Source: Synechocystis sp. PCC 7509 (GTDB lineage Bacteria > Cyanobacteriota > Cyanobacteriia > Cyanobacteriales > Chroococcidiopsidaceae). Taken from it: DNA of 64,000 nt. The DNA is taken from positions 1,445,193 through 1,509,192 of the forward strand of contig NZ_ALVU02000001.1 in the NCBI RefSeq assembly GCF_000332075.2, written 5' to 3'. A program made the translations under genes and the position numbers. A model generated the notes under the pieces. That model ran no database searches. It saw nothing but the letters and a program-made list of their open reading frames with translations, and had not been told where the DNA came from. This document shows, piece after piece, positions 63,492-64,000 of the stretch (within the stretch, counting starts at the first letter, position 1; every line of letters starts with the position of its first letter).

Positions 63492-63595
63492 CTTATTGAG
63501 AATTATTGACGATAAGAACTGCGATCGCCTATACTAACCATTGGACGTAATTGCAAATAATTTGCAATAAATAGTAATCAGCGCGATCACACAAT

Positions 63596-64000
63596 ATGGG
63601 CAACGATACACTACAAGCTAAGGCACAGCTACGATTGAGCCGCCGACAATTTTTAGAAATTGCTTTAGCTGGGGTAGGTATTACGGGCGCAGCCCTTGCT
63701 TATCAAGCAATTAATCAAAAGTCTGTACCTGTGCGGATTCCCAATAGTTCATCTAGCGACTTGCCAGAAGATAGCAATAATCCGATGGCAATAGTGCGAG
63801 ATTTTGATTACGGGACGGTAAAACAGGAAAAAGGACGGACGATTAGAGAGTTTAAAATTGTTGCGGAAAATTCCACAATTGCTTTAAATAGCGCGGTTAA
63901 TTTTAATACTTGGAATTTTAACAATCGGATTCCAGGGCCAACATTAAGGGCAACTCAGGGCGATCGCATCCGCGTAGTATTTTACAATAATGGCGGACAT
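63596..64000 (+). CDS. multicopper oxidase, Tat-exported (5' part only)
   Basis: ATG 63596 opens a frame that runs off the window after 135 codons. The N-terminus has a twin-arginine signal, LSRRQFLEIALAG (about 13-25), followed by a hydrophobic core. From about residue 70 the first cupredoxin domain begins: ATIALNSAVNFNTWNFNNRIPGPTLR-like text, then GDRIRVVFYNN. PGPTLRATQGDRIRV is the usual opening of laccase/CueO/nitrite-reductase type proteins. The copper ligands lie beyond the window, so the type cannot be set. Confidence 0.82.
   Translation, partial: MGNDTLQAKAQLRLSRRQFLEIALAGVGITGAALAYQAINQKSVPVRIPNSSSSDLPEDSNNPMAIVRDFDYGTVKQEKGRTIREFKIVAENSTIALNSAVNFNTWNFNNRIPGPTLRATQGDRIRVVFYNNGGH

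Overview
This window comes from a cyanobacterium. The octamer GCGATCGC (HIP1) is scattered through genes and spacers, there is a complete phycocyanin operon (cpcBAC, two cpcD, cpcEF, three cpcG), and CcsA, a BciB-type divinyl reductase, a DevC/DevA exporter pair and a HetZ-related protein all point the same way. The 280/246/258-residue CpcG series and the HetZ/Dev relatives suggest the Nostocales/Chroococcidiopsis side of the phylum, but the genus cannot be fixed from the sequence alone. No rRNA, tRNA, CRISPR array or insertion-sequence transposase was recognised.

Layout. 1-4015: high-affinity phosphate transporter pstSCAB behind a Pho box of 11-bp period. 4134-7690: DUF3352 protein, ccsA and comB. 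7944-16243: M61 peptidase, HetZ-related protein, a GGDEF/EAL protein whose cyclase half is degenerate, a TPR lipoprotein-like protein and acetyl-CoA synthetase. 16399-18570: devC and devA without devB. 18560-28683: an unusual block of lipid-type enzymes. On the minus strand it holds a Rieske oxygenase, an alpha-oxoamine synthase (serine palmitoyltransferase/BioF fold), a YghO-like GNAT acyltransferase and an extended SDR reductase. Around these lie an MFS carrier, a GH3-type adenylating enzyme, a fatty-acid-hydroxylase-superfamily protein, an Mpo1-like (DUF962) protein and an amidohydrolase. Synthase plus GNAT plus SDR is the gene set of bacterial ceramide synthesis, and Mpo1 relatives oxidise 2-hydroxy fatty acids made from sphingoid bases in yeast. 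I therefore infer a sphingolipid-like or alpha-oxoamine lipid pathway.

28815-36800 is an accessory stretch. It has a RelE/ParE-type toxin-antitoxin pair, the two enzymes of glutathione-dependent formaldehyde oxidation (S-formylglutathione hydrolase and class III alcohol dehydrogenase), an ABC-F protein, three Uma2-family genes (one split by a frameshift in a C6 run), a single-domain aspartic protease and a DUF6888/DUF6887-like gene pair. 36806-47796 holds bciB followed by a CHASE2 serine/threonine kinase and a DUF928 protein, which face a two-partner secretion operon (tpsA, tpsB) whose third gene encodes a TPR-CHAT protease-like protein.

48018-50935: a small protein with a Cys/Pro-rich tail, a methionine gamma-lyase-family PLP enzyme and an acyl-CoA desaturase. 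51171-57845: the phycocyanin operon on the minus strand, with hairpins between cpcA and cpcC and between cpcC and the first cpcD that probably set transcript ratios. 58363-63491: Uma2-rluD, cobA-sirB (siroheme entry), DUF4359, a TIGR04283-like glycosyltransferase and an unrecognised cyanobacterial protein. The window ends inside a Tat-targeted multicopper oxidase.
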